NCBI RefSeq assembly: GCF_004343585.1
Contig: NZ_SLYW01000003.1
Coordinates: 248,001 to 312,000 of the forward strand
Direction: 5' to 3'
DNA length: 64,000 bases
From: Neorhizobium sp. JUb45
GTDB lineage: Bacteria > Pseudomonadota > Alphaproteobacteria > Rhizobiales > Rhizobiaceae
A model generated the notes under the pieces. That model was given only the letters and a program-made list of their open reading frames with translations. It made no database searches and was not told where the DNA came from. Positions 26,069-35,286 of this stretch are shown one piece after another. A program made the translations under genes and the position numbers. Each line of letters starts with the position of its first letter. Positions within the stretch are counted from its first letter, which is position 1.

Positions 26069-27145
26069 ATGACTCAGAAGATGAAGGCGGCGATATTCGT
26101 CGAAAAAGGACGCATCGTCCTCGACGACAAACCGATCCCCGAGATCGGCCCGCTCGACGCGCTGATCCGCATCACCACCACGACGATCTGCGGCACCGAT
26201 GTGCATATCCTGAAAGGCGAATATCCCGTCGCCAAGCGGCTGACCATTGGCCACGAACCTGTCGGCATCATCGAAAAGCTCGGCTCCGGCGTGAAGGGGC
26301 TGGCGGAAGGCCAGCGGGTGATTGCCGGTGCGATCACGCCATCGGGCTGGAGCACGGCCTGCCTTTGCGGCTGCGGCGCGCAAGATGGCGCCGGCACCAA
26401 ACATGGCTTCAAGGCCATGGGCGGCTGGCGGTTCGGCAACACCATCGACGGCGCGCAGGCCGAATTTCTGTGCGTGCCGGATGCCATGGTCAATCTGGCG
26501 CCGATCGATGATGGGGTGACCGATGAACAGGTGCTGATGTGCCCGGACATCATGTCGACCGGCTTGTCCGGCGCCGAAACCGGGCAGATCAAGATCGGCG
26601 ATTGCGTCGCGGTGTTCGCTCAAGGACCGATCGGGCTGTGCGCCACGGCCGGCGCCAAATTGCTCGGTGCGACAAAGATCATCGCCGTCGATACCCTGCC
26701 TGCGCGGCTGGAGATGGCGCGGCGCATGGGTGCGGATTTTGTGGTCGATTACCGGGCGGAAAACCCGGTGGATGCGATCATGCGTATCACCGATGGGCGC
26801 GGCGTCGATGTGGCGATCGAGGCGCTCGGCACGCAATCGACCTTCGAGGCGGCGCTACGGGTTCTCAGGCCCGGCGGCGTTCTCTCCAGCCTCGGCGTTT
26901 ACTCCACCGATCTCACCATACCACTCGATGCGTTTTCCGCAGGGCTTGGCGACAAATCGATCCGCACCACCCTTTGCCCCGGTGGCAAGGAGCGCATGCG
27001 GCGCATGCAGGACGTCATCTCTTCCGGCCGCGTCGACCTGTCCGGTCTCGTCACCCACCGCTTCAAGCTCGATCAGATCGAAGAGGCTTATGATCTCTTC
27101 GCCAATCAGCGTGACGGCGTGTTGAAGGTGGCGATCACGCCCTGA
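26069..27145 (+). CDS. Zinc-dependent medium-chain alcohol dehydrogenase
   Basis: A 358-residue dehydrogenase. It has catalytic zinc ligands in TTICGTDVH (Cys about 38) and GHEPVG (His about 60), and a Rossmann region with FAQGPIGLCATAGAKLLGA. The four-cysteine structural zinc site is not present; only a CLCGCG cluster is seen. This resembles the tetrameric secondary-alcohol (isopropanol-type) dehydrogenases. NAD(P) preference is not decided. GAGAGGGAGG lies upstream of ATG 26069. The gene stands alone between a terminator and the convergent rnhA. Confidence 0.9.
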   Translation: MTQKMKAAIFVEKGRIVLDDKPIPEIGPLDALIRITTTTICGTDVHILKGEYPVAKRLTIGHEPVGIIEKLGSGVKGLAEGQRVIAGAITPSGWSTACLCGCGAQDGAGTKHGFKAMGGWRFGNTIDGAQAEFLCVPDAMVNLAPIDDGVTDEQVLMCPDIMSTGLSGAETGQIKIGDCVAVFAQGPIGLCATAGAKLLGATKIIAVDTLPARLEMARRMGADFVVDYRAENPVDAIMRITDGRGVDVAIEALGTQSTFEAALRVLRPGGVLSSLGVYSTDLTIPLDAFSAGLGDKSIRTTLCPGGKERMRRMQDVISSGRVDLSGLVTHRFKLDQIEEAYDLFANQRDGVLKVAITP

Positions 27146-27281
27146 GCTTCCATGCTGCGTGCGCAGATCGACACTTCGCCAGGCAACAGAATGCCGGGAT
27201 CACGGGAGGAGGTGGGACGACACGCCGAAACCGTAACGTCCCGCATAGCATCGGCCCGGTCGCATTCCCCGGGCCGATGTC

Positions 27282-27749
27282 TTATTTGATGAGCAGCGAA
27301 CGGCCGAACGTGGATTTTTTGAACGGCGCCATGCCGAGGCGGGCCAGTTCATCGGCGCGCTCATTTTCCGGGTGGCCGGCATGGCCCTTGACCCAGTGCC
27401 ATTTCACCTTGTGGCGCTGGTTGGCGACATCGAGCCGCTGCCACAGTTCGCCATTCTTGACCGGCTTCTTGTCGGCAGTCTTCCATCCGTTCTTTTTCCA
27501 GCCAAAGATCCATTTCGATATGCCATCCATGACATATTTGCTGTCGGTGTAGAGATCGACTTCGCACTCGCTTTTCAGCGCATCCAGCGCAGAAATGGCG
27601 GCGAGCAGCTCCATGCGGTTGTTGGTGGTTTCCGCCTCGCCACCGTTCAGTTCCTTGGTGGTTTCGCCATAACGCAGGATAGCGCCCCAGCCGCCGGGAC
27701 CGGGATTGCCCGAACAGGCGCCATCGGTGAAGATCTCGACCTGTTTCAT
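27282..27749 (-). CDS. rnhA: Ribonuclease HI
   Basis: A 155-residue RNase H1 that degrades the RNA strand of RNA-DNA hybrids. The four acidic active-site residues are present: Asp9 ([12 protein letters not shown]), Glu47 (NNRMELLAA), Asp69 (LYTDSKYV) and Asp133 (NERADELA). The flexible His is in [12 protein letters not shown]. Its ATG overlaps the thrB stop (ATGA), a gene pair conserved in Rhizobiaceae. The length is normal. Confidence 0.97.
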   Translation of the reverse strand: MKQVEIFTDGACSGNPGPGGWGAILRYGETTKELNGGEAETTNNRMELLAAISALDALKSECEVDLYTDSKYVMDGISKWIFGWKKNGWKTADKKPVKNGELWQRLDVANQRHKVKWHWVKGHAGHPENERADELARLGMAPFKKSTFGRSLLIK

Positions 27750-28720
27750 GCCGGCTCTCCCGAAATGCCGTAATCGGCAACGCCCGTTACTTTTGCATGG
27801 AAGCGCAGCTTGCGCAGATATTCGATCGGGTCCTTTTTCACCACCAGCGCGCCTTCCGGGGTTGTCAGCCAGTCGTAAAGACGGGTGAGGAAGAACCGCA
27901 GGGCTGAGCCGCGCGCCAGGATAGGCAGGGCAGCGAGTTCCTCTTTGCTCAGCGGCCGCACCGACTGATAACCTTCCAGCAGCGCCTTGCCCTTGGTGAC
28001 ATTGTAAGCGCCGTCTTTCTCGAAACACCAGGCATTGAGGCAGATCGACACGTCATAGGCCAGCATGTCGTTGCAGGCGAAATAGAAATCGATCAGGCCC
28101 GACAGCGTGTCGCCGAGGAAGAAGACATTGTCCTGAAACAGGTCGGCATGGATGACGCCCGACGGCAGGTTCTTCGGCCAGTGGGCGGAGAGGAAATCGA
28201 GTTCGCCGGCAATTTCGTCCTGCAGACCGGTCTCGACCTCGTCGGCGCGGTCGGCAGCCTTTGCCCAGAGCGACACCCAGCCTTCGAGCGACAGGGCGTT
28301 GGGACGGGTGATCTGAAAACCTTCGCCGGCAATGTGCATCTTGGCGAGCGCGCTGCCCACTTCACGGCAATGTTTTGCTTCCGGCTTGCGCAGCCACATG
28401 CCCTCAAGGAAGGAGATCAGCGCGGCAGGACGGCCCGACAACTCGCCCAGCAGAGCGCCATCGTTGCGCGGCAAGGGCAGCGGGCAGGTGAGACCGCGAT
28501 CAGCCAGATGCTGCATAAGGCCGAGGAAGAAAGGCAGGTCTGATTTTTCGACGCGCTTTTCATAGAGCGTCAGAATCAGCGGATCCTTGGTGGTGTGCAG
28601 CAGAAAATTGGTGTTCTCGACACCCTCGGCAATGCCCTTGTAGGAGGTCAGCTCGCCAGCGTCATATTGGCTGAGGAACTGCTTGAGGTCGATTTCGGTG
28701 ATGTCGGTATAGACGGCCAA
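27746..28720 (-). CDS. thrB: Homoserine kinase
   Basis: A 324-residue homoserine kinase of the aminoglycoside-phosphotransferase-like fold (the Rhizobiales ThrB type, not the GHMP type). It phosphorylates L-homoserine for threonine synthesis. Motifs include [15 protein letters not shown] near the N-terminus, [17 protein letters not shown] (catalytic Asp and Asn) and [11 protein letters not shown]. The start is TTG 28720, giving the family N-terminus [13 protein letters not shown] clear ribosome-binding site is lacking. It supplies the substrate for thrC (10869-12275). Confidence 0.96.
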   Translation of the reverse strand: MAVYTDITEIDLKQFLSQYDAGELTSYKGIAEGVENTNFLLHTTKDPLILTLYEKRVEKSDLPFFLGLMQHLADRGLTCPLPLPRNDGALLGELSGRPAALISFLEGMWLRKPEAKHCREVGSALAKMHIAGEGFQITRPNALSLEGWVSLWAKAADRADEVETGLQDEIAGELDFLSAHWPKNLPSGVIHADLFQDNVFFLGDTLSGLIDFYFACNDMLAYDVSICLNAWCFEKDGAYNVTKGKALLEGYQSVRPLSKEELAALPILARGSALRFFLTRLYDWLTTPEGALVVKKDPIEYLRKLRFHAKVTGVADYGISGEPA

Positions 28721-28865
28721 GGGTATCTCGCGGGGTGTGTCGTTGTGGGGGGCAGAATCGTCCGCCGGACATTATTATGCCATTTGCCTTGATGGGCGGG
28801 CTGCGGACAAGAGGAGCCGCTCAGAAAACATGGCTTGGCCTGATGCTTCTCCCTATAGAAACCCG

Positions 28866-30194
28866 TCATCCGCCTCTTGCCGCAAGGGCAATCGCATCCG
28901 CCACTTCCTCGGCGCGGTCCTCCAGCGTGCTCGTTGCCACGCGCAGATGATTGCCGCGAAGCACCGAAAATTTGTTTCCTGGCTGCGCGGCAATGCCGCG
29001 TGCCGCCAGCGTGACCAGGGCAAATGGCTCCGTTTCCACCGTGACCCATGCACACAGGCCCCTGCCCACCGTCGCCTCGACACCACGCGCCGCCAGCCGT
29101 TCCGTCAGACCGTCGCGGCGCTTCTGATATATCTCGCGGGCATTGCGGACGATATCATCGGTTGCCGGATCGCGCAGTAGCCAGGCCACCGAGGCTTGAA
29201 GGATGCGGCTGGTCCAGGCCGCACTGAAACTGCGATAGGACTGGATCTGTTCGACAATGGCTTTCGTGCTGGACAACACCGCCAGACGCAGGTCCGGTCC
29301 AAGCGTTTTCGAAAACGAAAGGATGTGGATGACGCGGTCAGGGAATTCGGTGCCAAGTGAACGGCGCGGCGTTTCGGCGATATCCGCAACGCCGTCGTCT
29401 TCTATGATCAGCGTATCGCTGCCGCGCAAGACATCCGCCAGTTCCCACATACGTCCGGCAGTCACTGTCCGGCCGGTGACCGAATGCAGGCGCGGCTGGA
29501 ACAGGAACACCACCGGCTTGTAGCGCATCGCCTCCTGAAGGGATGACGGCACCGGCCCGTCCGCATCGCATTTCACCGGAATGATATGGGCACCGATATG
29601 TTCGAGAATATCGAGAAGGCGCATGGCCGTCGGCTCCTCGATGGCAACGGGAGCACCTGGCGTCACGAGTGCGTGGATGGCGGTATAAACGGCGTTGTAG
29701 CCGCCATTCATGGTCAGGAATGCTTCGGCATCATAGGGCCATGTCTTGCGGACTTCCGTCTCCAGTTCCGGCAGGATTCGACTGCGCTCGTAGCTATTGA
29801 GGTCCTCGGCCTGGGCGCCATAGGCCAGCGCCTTTTCGAGCGGCGGCAACAGGCGCTGATCCGGCACGGCCATGGTCAGGTCCAAAACACCGGAACCGTA
29901 ATGGCCGGAACTGGCCAGTCGTTCCGGCTTGGCGATGAAGCGATCCCCGCTTACCCAGGTACCGTTGCGCCCCCTGCCGGTAATGATTTTCTGCTTACGA
30001 AGCTCGCTCCAGGCCTCGGAAATCGTCGCCGGGCTCACACCGAGCGAAAAAGCGAGGTCGCGAATTGGAGGCAGCTTTGCCCCGACCGGCAATGCCCCGG
30101 CGCGGATCAACGCACTGGTTTCCAATGCGATTCCGCGAATTGTGCGATCGCTTAATTTTTCAGCAAACCAGGTCGAATCGTAGGCATCGCTCAT
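28866..30194 (-). CDS. MocR-type PLP-dependent GntR regulator
   Basis: 442 residues from ATG 30194. The N-terminal winged helix of GntR type has KLPPIRDLAFSLGVSPATIS near residue 45. A full aminotransferase-like domain follows, with the PLP lysine in ILSFSKTLGPDLRLA and YNAVYTAI/EEPTAMRLL segments. MocR proteins usually regulate genes for amino acids, amines or vitamin B6-related compounds by sensing them through PLP. ATG 30218 would add eight residues and would place an operator-like half-site inside the gene, so 30194 is preferred. It is divergent from the transport/hydrolase locus, which it probably controls. Confidence 0.92.
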   Translation of the reverse strand: MSDAYDSTWFAEKLSDRTIRGIALETSALIRAGALPVGAKLPPIRDLAFSLGVSPATISEAWSELRKQKIITGRGRNGTWVSGDRFIAKPERLASSGHYGSGVLDLTMAVPDQRLLPPLEKALAYGAQAEDLNSYERSRILPELETEVRKTWPYDAEAFLTMNGGYNAVYTAIHALVTPGAPVAIEEPTAMRLLDILEHIGAHIIPVKCDADGPVPSSLQEAMRYKPVVFLFQPRLHSVTGRTVTAGRMWELADVLRGSDTLIIEDDGVADIAETPRRSLGTEFPDRVIHILSFSKTLGPDLRLAVLSSTKAIVEQIQSYRSFSAAWTSRILQASVAWLLRDPATDDIVRNAREIYQKRRDGLTERLAARGVEATVGRGLCAWVTVETEPFALVTLAARGIAAQPGNKFSVLRGNHLRVATSTLEDRAEEVADAIALAARGG

Positions 30195-30209
30195 TATGTC
30201 ACCAAATTT

Positions 30210-30255
30210 AATGTTCAATAACGTAATAACATTTGATCATTTCGAATTGAACATT
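30210..30255. promoter_or_regulatory. Inverted repeat AATGTTCAAT...ATTGAACATT, candidate MocR operator
   Basis: A perfect 10-base inverted repeat has arms at 30210-30219 and 30246-30255 and a 26-base AT-rich spacer, which itself holds a related half-site AACATTTGATC near 30229. It lies between the divergently transcribed MocR gene and the 30298 gene, the expected place for an autoregulatory operator. Confidence 0.55.
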
Positions 30256-30297
30256 TTAATCTCAGCTCATCAGCATTTTCTGACATGAGTAGCTCAA

Positions 30298-31269
30298 ATG
30301 ACACTGCGCCTTAAAATTGCACTGCGTGACTGGGACTACATGACGCCGCTGGTCCTCGGTGACGTCACATCCGACAAGCTCGATCTGGAGGTCGATCGCA
30401 TCGGCACGCTGGTGTCGCATGTCGGCAAGGACCCCGATCACGACGCCGCCGAAATGTCGTTCAGCCGCTATACCCAGCTGCGCCATGACGGTGATGACAG
30501 TGTTGTCGGTATCCCCAACTTCATCATGCGCGGCTTTCGTCATCGCTGCATCATGACCATGGCCGGCAGCGACATCACCACGCTCGGTCAGCTCAAGGGA
30601 AAACGCATCGGCGTTACCGGCTGGCGCGACAGCGGCAACACCTGGACACGCGCCGCCATCCGCCGCGAAGGTGTCGAGGTCACGGACGCCATGTGGTATG
30701 CCGGTCGCCTGACCGAGGCACATCCGATCACCGACCGTCTGGACGGTTTTGGCCAGCCCGGCCTGATCGAGGCCTGCCCCGGCGAAAAGCCGATGGTCGA
30801 CCTTTTGCGTGACGGTGGCCTCGATGCGATCTTCACGCCGTTCATGCCGAACGGTTATTTCGAGCCGGGTTCGCCCTATCGTCAGGTTCTCTCGGATTTC
30901 CGTTCGGAAGAGCGCCGTTACTTCGATGAAGTCGGTTATGTTCCCGGCATGCACCTGATCGGCATCAAGGCCGAGATCGTCGCCGAAAACCCGTGGGTGG
31001 TCGCCGAAGTCAGCCGCCTGATCGACGAGTCGCAGAAAATGTGGACCGAGAAGCGCCGCAAATATGCCGAAACCACGCCGTGGATGTTCGACGAAGTGCT
31101 GAAAACCTCGCGCGAACTGCCCAAGGGCTGGGATGCCAGCGGCTTTGCCGTCAACCGCAAGATGATTGACGACTTTGCCGGAGAATTGCATGCGCAGGGC
31201 ATCATGAAACGTCACATGACGCCGGAAGAACTGTTTGCATACGACACCGACGGCAGCCGCATCGGTTGA
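30298..31269 (+). CDS. Solute-binding-like protein without signal peptide (4,5-dihydroxyphthalate decarboxylase-like)
   Basis: 323 residues with the type-2 periplasmic-binding fold (NMT1/THI5-like): MTLRLKIALRDWDYMTPL at the N-terminus, LKGKRIGVTGWRDSGNTWTRA near 100, and DAIFTPFMPNGYFEPGSPYR. There is no signal peptide, so it is probably cytoplasmic. Proteins of this plan are annotated as 4,5-dihydroxyphthalate decarboxylase-like or as orphan binding proteins. A separate, clearly exported binding protein follows at 31332, so this one need not be the transporter's binding component. Confidence 0.8.
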   Translation: MTLRLKIALRDWDYMTPLVLGDVTSDKLDLEVDRIGTLVSHVGKDPDHDAAEMSFSRYTQLRHDGDDSVVGIPNFIMRGFRHRCIMTMAGSDITTLGQLKGKRIGVTGWRDSGNTWTRAAIRREGVEVTDAMWYAGRLTEAHPITDRLDGFGQPGLIEACPGEKPMVDLLRDGGLDAIFTPFMPNGYFEPGSPYRQVLSDFRSEERRYFDEVGYVPGMHLIGIKAEIVAENPWVVAEVSRLIDESQKMWTEKRRKYAETTPWMFDEVLKTSRELPKGWDASGFAVNRKMIDDFAGELHAQGIMKRHMTPEELFAYDTDGSRIG

Positions 31270-31331
31270 TCGCAAGCCTGAAACCTTAGCCTCTCAAGAA
31301 ACGTAGTTTGTGTAAAACAAGGGGAATGAAC

Positions 31332-32219
31332 ATGTCGCATAAGAAACTCATCGCTCTCGCATTGGCCGGCGTTGCTCTCGCCGGCGTCGCCAAGGCTCAG
31401 GACGCCGCCATCAAGCTGGACGTCGTCAAGGAACTGCACGACCGTCTGCCGGCCGACATCAAGACCGCCGGCAAGATGATCTCCGTCAACAACGGCTCGT
31501 TCCCTCCCTATGAAATCGTCACCGGCACGGAAATGACCGGCGCCAGCGCCGATCTCACCGACGCGCTCGGTCAGGTTCTCGGCGTCAAGATCGACCACGC
31601 AACCGTCGGCGGCCTGCCGGCACTGCTGGCCGGCGTCAACTCCAACCGCTACCAGTTCGCCTTCGGCCCGGTCGGCGATTTCAAGAGCCGTGAAGAAGCC
31701 AACGATTTTGTCGATTGGGTTCAGGAATTCGTGGTCTTTGCCGTGCAGAAGGGCAACCCGAAGGGCATCACCTCGCTCGACACCGCCTGTGGCACCCGCA
31801 TCTCGGTCATGGCCGGCGGCTCGGCCGAGCGCGTGATCCAGGCGCAGTCGGAAAAGTGCAAGACCGACGGCAAGGCAGCGGTTGAGGTTCAGTCCTATAC
31901 CGACCAGCCGGCCTCGATCCTCGCCGTCCGCTCCAAGCGCGCCGATGCCTTCTTCTCCTCGCAGGCACCGCTGACCTATTTCGTTTCCCAGGCAAACGGC
32001 CAGCTGGAACTGACCGGCGTTGGTGAAAAGAACGGCTTCGACAACCTCTACCAGGGCGCTGTCGTGCCGAAAGGTTCGCCGCTCGGCCCGATCCTGAAGG
32101 ACGCCGTCAAGGTTCTGATGGACAACGGCACCTATGCGACCATCATGAAGAAGTGGGGCCTTGAGAACAACATGCTCAAGGAGCCGGGCATCAACCTCGG
32201 AGGCGTGTTGCCGAAATGA
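31332..32219 (+). CDS. Polar amino-acid-type ABC transporter substrate-binding protein
   Basis: A 295-residue exported protein: signal peptide MSHKKLIALALAGVALAGVA with cleavage near AKAQ, then the family-3 binding fold with MISVNNGSFPPYEI, GASADLTDALGQVLGV and RISVMAGGSAERV. I chose ATG 31332 because AAGGGGA is spaced about seven bases from it; ATG 31326 is too close. It forms an importer with the permease and ATPase that follow, coupled by overlap (ATGA) with the permease. The ligand is unknown. Confidence 0.93.
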   Translation: MSHKKLIALALAGVALAGVAKAQDAAIKLDVVKELHDRLPADIKTAGKMISVNNGSFPPYEIVTGTEMTGASADLTDALGQVLGVKIDHATVGGLPALLAGVNSNRYQFAFGPVGDFKSREEANDFVDWVQEFVVFAVQKGNPKGITSLDTACGTRISVMAGGSAERVIQAQSEKCKTDGKAAVEVQSYTDQPASILAVRSKRADAFFSSQAPLTYFVSQANGQLELTGVGEKNGFDNLYQGAVVPKGSPLGPILKDAVKVLMDNGTYATIMKKWGLENNMLKEPGINLGGVLPK

Positions 32220-33145
32220 GCCAATCAACCGTGACCAACGCAGCGCCATCCGGCGCTGCGGACTTCCGCGATGTGGCAACCGCCCACGCGCCGTTCCGCT
32301 ACGGGCGCCTTGCGCTCTGGCTGATCGTGACGATCGTCGTCGTCGATTTCGGCTGGATCGTCGCCAATAACGAAAACTTCGGCTGGCCGGTCGTTGCCCA
32401 GTATTTCTTCGACCCGACGGTTCTGAGCGGTCTTTACGTCAGCCTTGGCCTCACCGTGATCGCCATGATCCTCGGCGTGGCGCTCGGCCTGCTGATCGCC
32501 ATCATGCGCATGTCGGACGACAGGCTGGCGAGCGGTTTTGCCTCGCTGTTCATCTGGTTCTTCCGCGGCACGCCGCTGCTGGTCCAGCTGATCTTCTGGT
32601 ACAACATGTCGACGCTGTTCCCGAACCTGTCGCTGGCCATTCCCTTCGGCCCGACGCTGGCAAGCTGGGACACCAACTCGGTGATCACGCCAATGACGGC
32701 GGCGATCGTCGGTCTGGCGCTCAACGAAGCGGCCTACATGGCGGAAATCATCCGCGGTGGTCTCCTGTCCGTTGAACGCGGACAGGCGGAAACCGCGCAG
32801 GCATTTGGCATGACCAAGGCCCGCGCGCTTCGCCGCATCATCATTCCGCAGGCGATGCGCTCGATCGTTCCGCCGACGGGCAACCAGCTGATCAGCATGA
32901 TCAAGGCAACGTCGCTGGTCAGCGTCATCGCCATGGCCGACCTGCTCTACTCGGTGCAGTCGATCTATAACCGCACCTTCGAAATCGTGCCCATGCTGAT
33001 GGTTGCGGTCATCTGGTACCTGCTGATCACCTCTGTCCTGAACATCGGCCAGAGCTATATCGAAGCCTATTACGGCCGCAGCGACCGCCGCAACGCAACG
33101 ACCGCCGCCAAACCGGCTGCGGTGACCGAGGAGGCAAGCCATTGA
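32216..33145 (+). CDS. Polar amino-acid-type ABC transporter permease
   Basis: A 309-residue inner-membrane protein. An N-terminal tail precedes a membrane segment [18 protein letters not shown] and the core permease domain. The family coupling motif is [20 protein letters not shown] near residue 175. It is of the HisMQ/GltK type, which usually works as a homodimer when only one permease gene is present. It overlaps the binding-protein gene before it and the ATPase gene after it. Confidence 0.93.
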   Translation: MSQSTVTNAAPSGAADFRDVATAHAPFRYGRLALWLIVTIVVVDFGWIVANNENFGWPVVAQYFFDPTVLSGLYVSLGLTVIAMILGVALGLLIAIMRMSDDRLASGFASLFIWFFRGTPLLVQLIFWYNMSTLFPNLSLAIPFGPTLASWDTNSVITPMTAAIVGLALNEAAYMAEIIRGGLLSVERGQAETAQAFGMTKARALRRIIIPQAMRSIVPPTGNQLISMIKATSLVSVIAMADLLYSVQSIYNRTFEIVPMLMVAVIWYLLITSVLNIGQSYIEAYYGRSDRRNATTAAKPAAVTEEASH

Positions 33146-33936
33146 CCGCAACTGTCAAAAAAATTGCCGTTGATGCAAAGCCCCTCGTTCAGGCCCGCAA
33201 CGTTCACAAGGCCTTCGACCAGCTCGAAGTCCTGAAGGGTATCGATCTCGATGTCGCGCCCGGTGAAGTCGTCGTTATCCTTGGACCTTCGGGCTCGGGC
33301 AAATCGACCTTCCTGCGCTGTATCAACCACCTCGAAGCCATTCAGCAGGGCTTTATCGAGGTGGATGGCGAGCAGATCGGTTACCGGGTGAAGAACGACC
33401 GGCTGGAAAAGCTGACTGATAACGGCATTGCCAAGCAACGCCGCAAGATCGGCATGGTGTTCCAGCAGTTCAACCTCTACCCGCACATGACGGTGCTGCA
33501 GAACATCATCGAGGCACCGGTCGGTGTGCACGGTCAGAGCCGCAAGGAAGCGATCGCGAACGCCCGCCAGCTTCTGAAGCGCGTCGGTCTTTCGGAAAAA
33601 GAGGGCAACTATCCGCGCCAGCTTTCCGGTGGCCAGCAGCAGCGCGTGGCGATTGCCCGTGCGCTGGCGATCAAGCCGAAACTGATGCTGTTCGATGAGC
33701 CGACCTCGGCGCTCGATCCCGAACTCGTCGGCGAAGTGCTGGCGACGATGAAGGATCTGGCAAAGCAGGGCCTGACCATGATCGTCGTCACCCACGAGAT
33801 CGGTTTCGCCAAGGAAGCCGCCGACCGCGTGGTGTTCATGGATGGCGGCGTCATCGTCGAGCAGGGCAAGCCGGAAGATGTGATCGGCAACCCGCAGCAT
33901 CCGCGTACACAGGCTTTTCTGTCGCGTTTCCTATAA
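33142..33936 (+). CDS. Polar amino-acid-type ABC transporter ATP-binding protein
   Basis: 264 residues. Walker A is [13 protein letters not shown] near residue 52, Q-loop [12 protein letters not shown], signature [14 protein letters not shown], Walker [16 protein letters not shown]-loop VTHEIGFA. It is the GlnQ/HisP type. The start is TTG 33142, inside the permease stop (TTGA), with GAGGAGG eight bases upstream. A terminator hairpin lies between it and the next gene. Confidence 0.94.
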   Translation: MTATVKKIAVDAKPLVQARNVHKAFDQLEVLKGIDLDVAPGEVVVILGPSGSGKSTFLRCINHLEAIQQGFIEVDGEQIGYRVKNDRLEKLTDNGIAKQRRKIGMVFQQFNLYPHMTVLQNIIEAPVGVHGQSRKEAIANARQLLKRVGLSEKEGNYPRQLSGGQQQRVAIARALAIKPKLMLFDEPTSALDPELVGEVLATMKDLAKQGLTMIVVTHEIGFAKEAADRVVFMDGGVIVEQGKPEDVIGNPQHPRTQAFLSRFL

Positions 33937-33954
33937 AACATCCTCCCCGACTAG

Positions 33955-33980
33955 CCCCGGCCGAAAGGCCGGGGTCTTTT
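33955..33980 (+). terminator. Intrinsic terminator between ABC ATPase and amidohydrolase genes
   Basis: CCCCGGCC (33955-33962) pairs with GGCCGGGG (33967-33974) around GAAA, followed by TCTTTT. It stands 30 bases upstream of the amidohydrolase start, so read-through or a separate promoter must express that gene. Confidence 0.9.
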
Positions 33981-34010
33981 GTTTGAATTTCAAAAAAGTC
34001 TGGATAGACC

Positions 34011-35195
34011 ATGCCCACCCAAGACAATCTCTACGCCCGCGTTGCCGATTTCGATGCGATGGAAGCCGAACTGAAGGCAACTCGCCAGCACCTGCACGCC
34101 CATCCGGAACTCTCCTTCGAAGAGGCAGAAACCGCCCGTTACGTGGCCGACAAGCTGGAAGGCTGGGGCTACGAGGTCACCCGCAATGTCGGCGGCCACG
34201 GCGTTGTCGCGACCCTGAAGAACGGCACCGGCACCAAGAGCATCGGCATCCGCGCCGACATGGACGCATTGCCGATCCTGGAAGAAACCGGCGCATCCTA
34301 TGCCAGCACGGTTCCCGGAAAAATGCATGCCTGCGGCCATGACGGCCACACGACCATGCTGCTCGGTGCTGCAGAATATCTGGCCCGCACCAAACGTTTC
34401 AACGGCACTGTGACGCTGATCTTCCAGCCCGCCGAGGAAGCCGGCAAGCAGAGCGGCGCGCAGAAGATGATCGCCGACGGTCTGTTCGAGCGTTTTCCGA
34501 TCGACGCCATCTTTGGGCTGCACAACCATCCGGGCATGCCTGCCGGCGCGCTTCTGACCCGTCCGGGCGCCATCATGGCCGGCGGCAACACGGTCAAGAT
34601 CACCATTGTCGGCAAGGGCGGCCACGCTTCGCGTCCGCATCTGACCGTCGACCCGGTGCTGATTGCCTGCAATCTCGTCGTGACGCTGCAGTCGATCGTG
34701 TCGCGCAATGTCGACCCGACCCAGACGGCTGTCGTCACCGTCAGCACCATCCATGCCGGTGAAGCCTCGAACGTCATTCCGAACACCGCAAAGATCTCGA
34801 TGAGCGTGCGCTATTTCGATCCGGCAGTCGCAGAACTGCTGGAAGAGCGCATCCGCAAGCTGACGGCAAGCGTTGCCGAAGGCCATGGCGCGACTGCGGA
34901 AATCGAATACGAATACGGTTATCCGGTGGTGATCAATTCCGAGGCAGAAACCGCCTTTGCCAATGAAGTGGCGCAGGAACTGGTAGGCACCGAGAACGTC
35001 TCCACCTGCCCGCCGCTGCCCGGCAGCGAAGACTTTGCCTACTACCTGCACCACCGCCCCGGCAGCTTCCTGCGTCTGGGCAATGGCAAGGATTCGCCGA
35101 TCCTGCATTCGTCGAAATACGACTTCAACGACGGCAGCCTGACCACGGGTTCGGCCATGTGGGCACGACTGGCCGAGCGTTATCTCGACGCATAA
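34011..35195 (+). CDS. M20D-family amidohydrolase (hippurate/indole-acetyl-amino acid hydrolase-like)
   Basis: A 394-residue metal-dependent amidase. Motifs of the M20D group are LRATRQHLHAHPELSFEE-like (RQHLHAHPELSFEEAE here), GIRADMDALPI, HACGHDGHTTMLLGAA and QPAEE. The metal ligands His, Glu and Cys are all present, and the DGHASRPH dimerisation segment appears as GKGGHASRPHLTVDP. Members cleave N-acyl amino acids such as hippurate, N-acetyl amino acids or auxin conjugates in the cytoplasm. Placed after an amino-acid-type importer, it most likely hydrolyses what the importer brings in. Confidence 0.93.
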   Translation: MPTQDNLYARVADFDAMEAELKATRQHLHAHPELSFEEAETARYVADKLEGWGYEVTRNVGGHGVVATLKNGTGTKSIGIRADMDALPILEETGASYASTVPGKMHACGHDGHTTMLLGAAEYLARTKRFNGTVTLIFQPAEEAGKQSGAQKMIADGLFERFPIDAIFGLHNHPGMPAGALLTRPGAIMAGGNTVKITIVGKGGHASRPHLTVDPVLIACNLVVTLQSIVSRNVDPTQTAVVTVSTIHAGEASNVIPNTAKISMSVRYFDPAVAELLEERIRKLTASVAEGHGATAEIEYEYGYPVVINSEAETAFANEVAQELVGTENVSTCPPLPGSEDFAYYLHHRPGSFLRLGNGKDSPILHSSKYDFNDGSLTTGSAMWARLAERYLDA

Positions 35196-35222
35196 GCCGG
35201 TTTGTCGAGCAAGCATTTGATG

Positions 35223-35256
35223 AGCCTCCTGCGACGAGCATCGCAGGAGGCTTTTT
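35223..35256 (+). terminator. Intrinsic terminator after the amidohydrolase gene
   Basis: AGCCTCCTGCGA (35223-35234) pairs with TCGCAGGAGGCT (35241-35252) around CGAGCA, followed by four or more T. It is 27 bases after the stop. Confidence 0.95.
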
Positions 35257-35286
35257 CTTTGTGGGTCGATTATCGATCCGCCCGGA

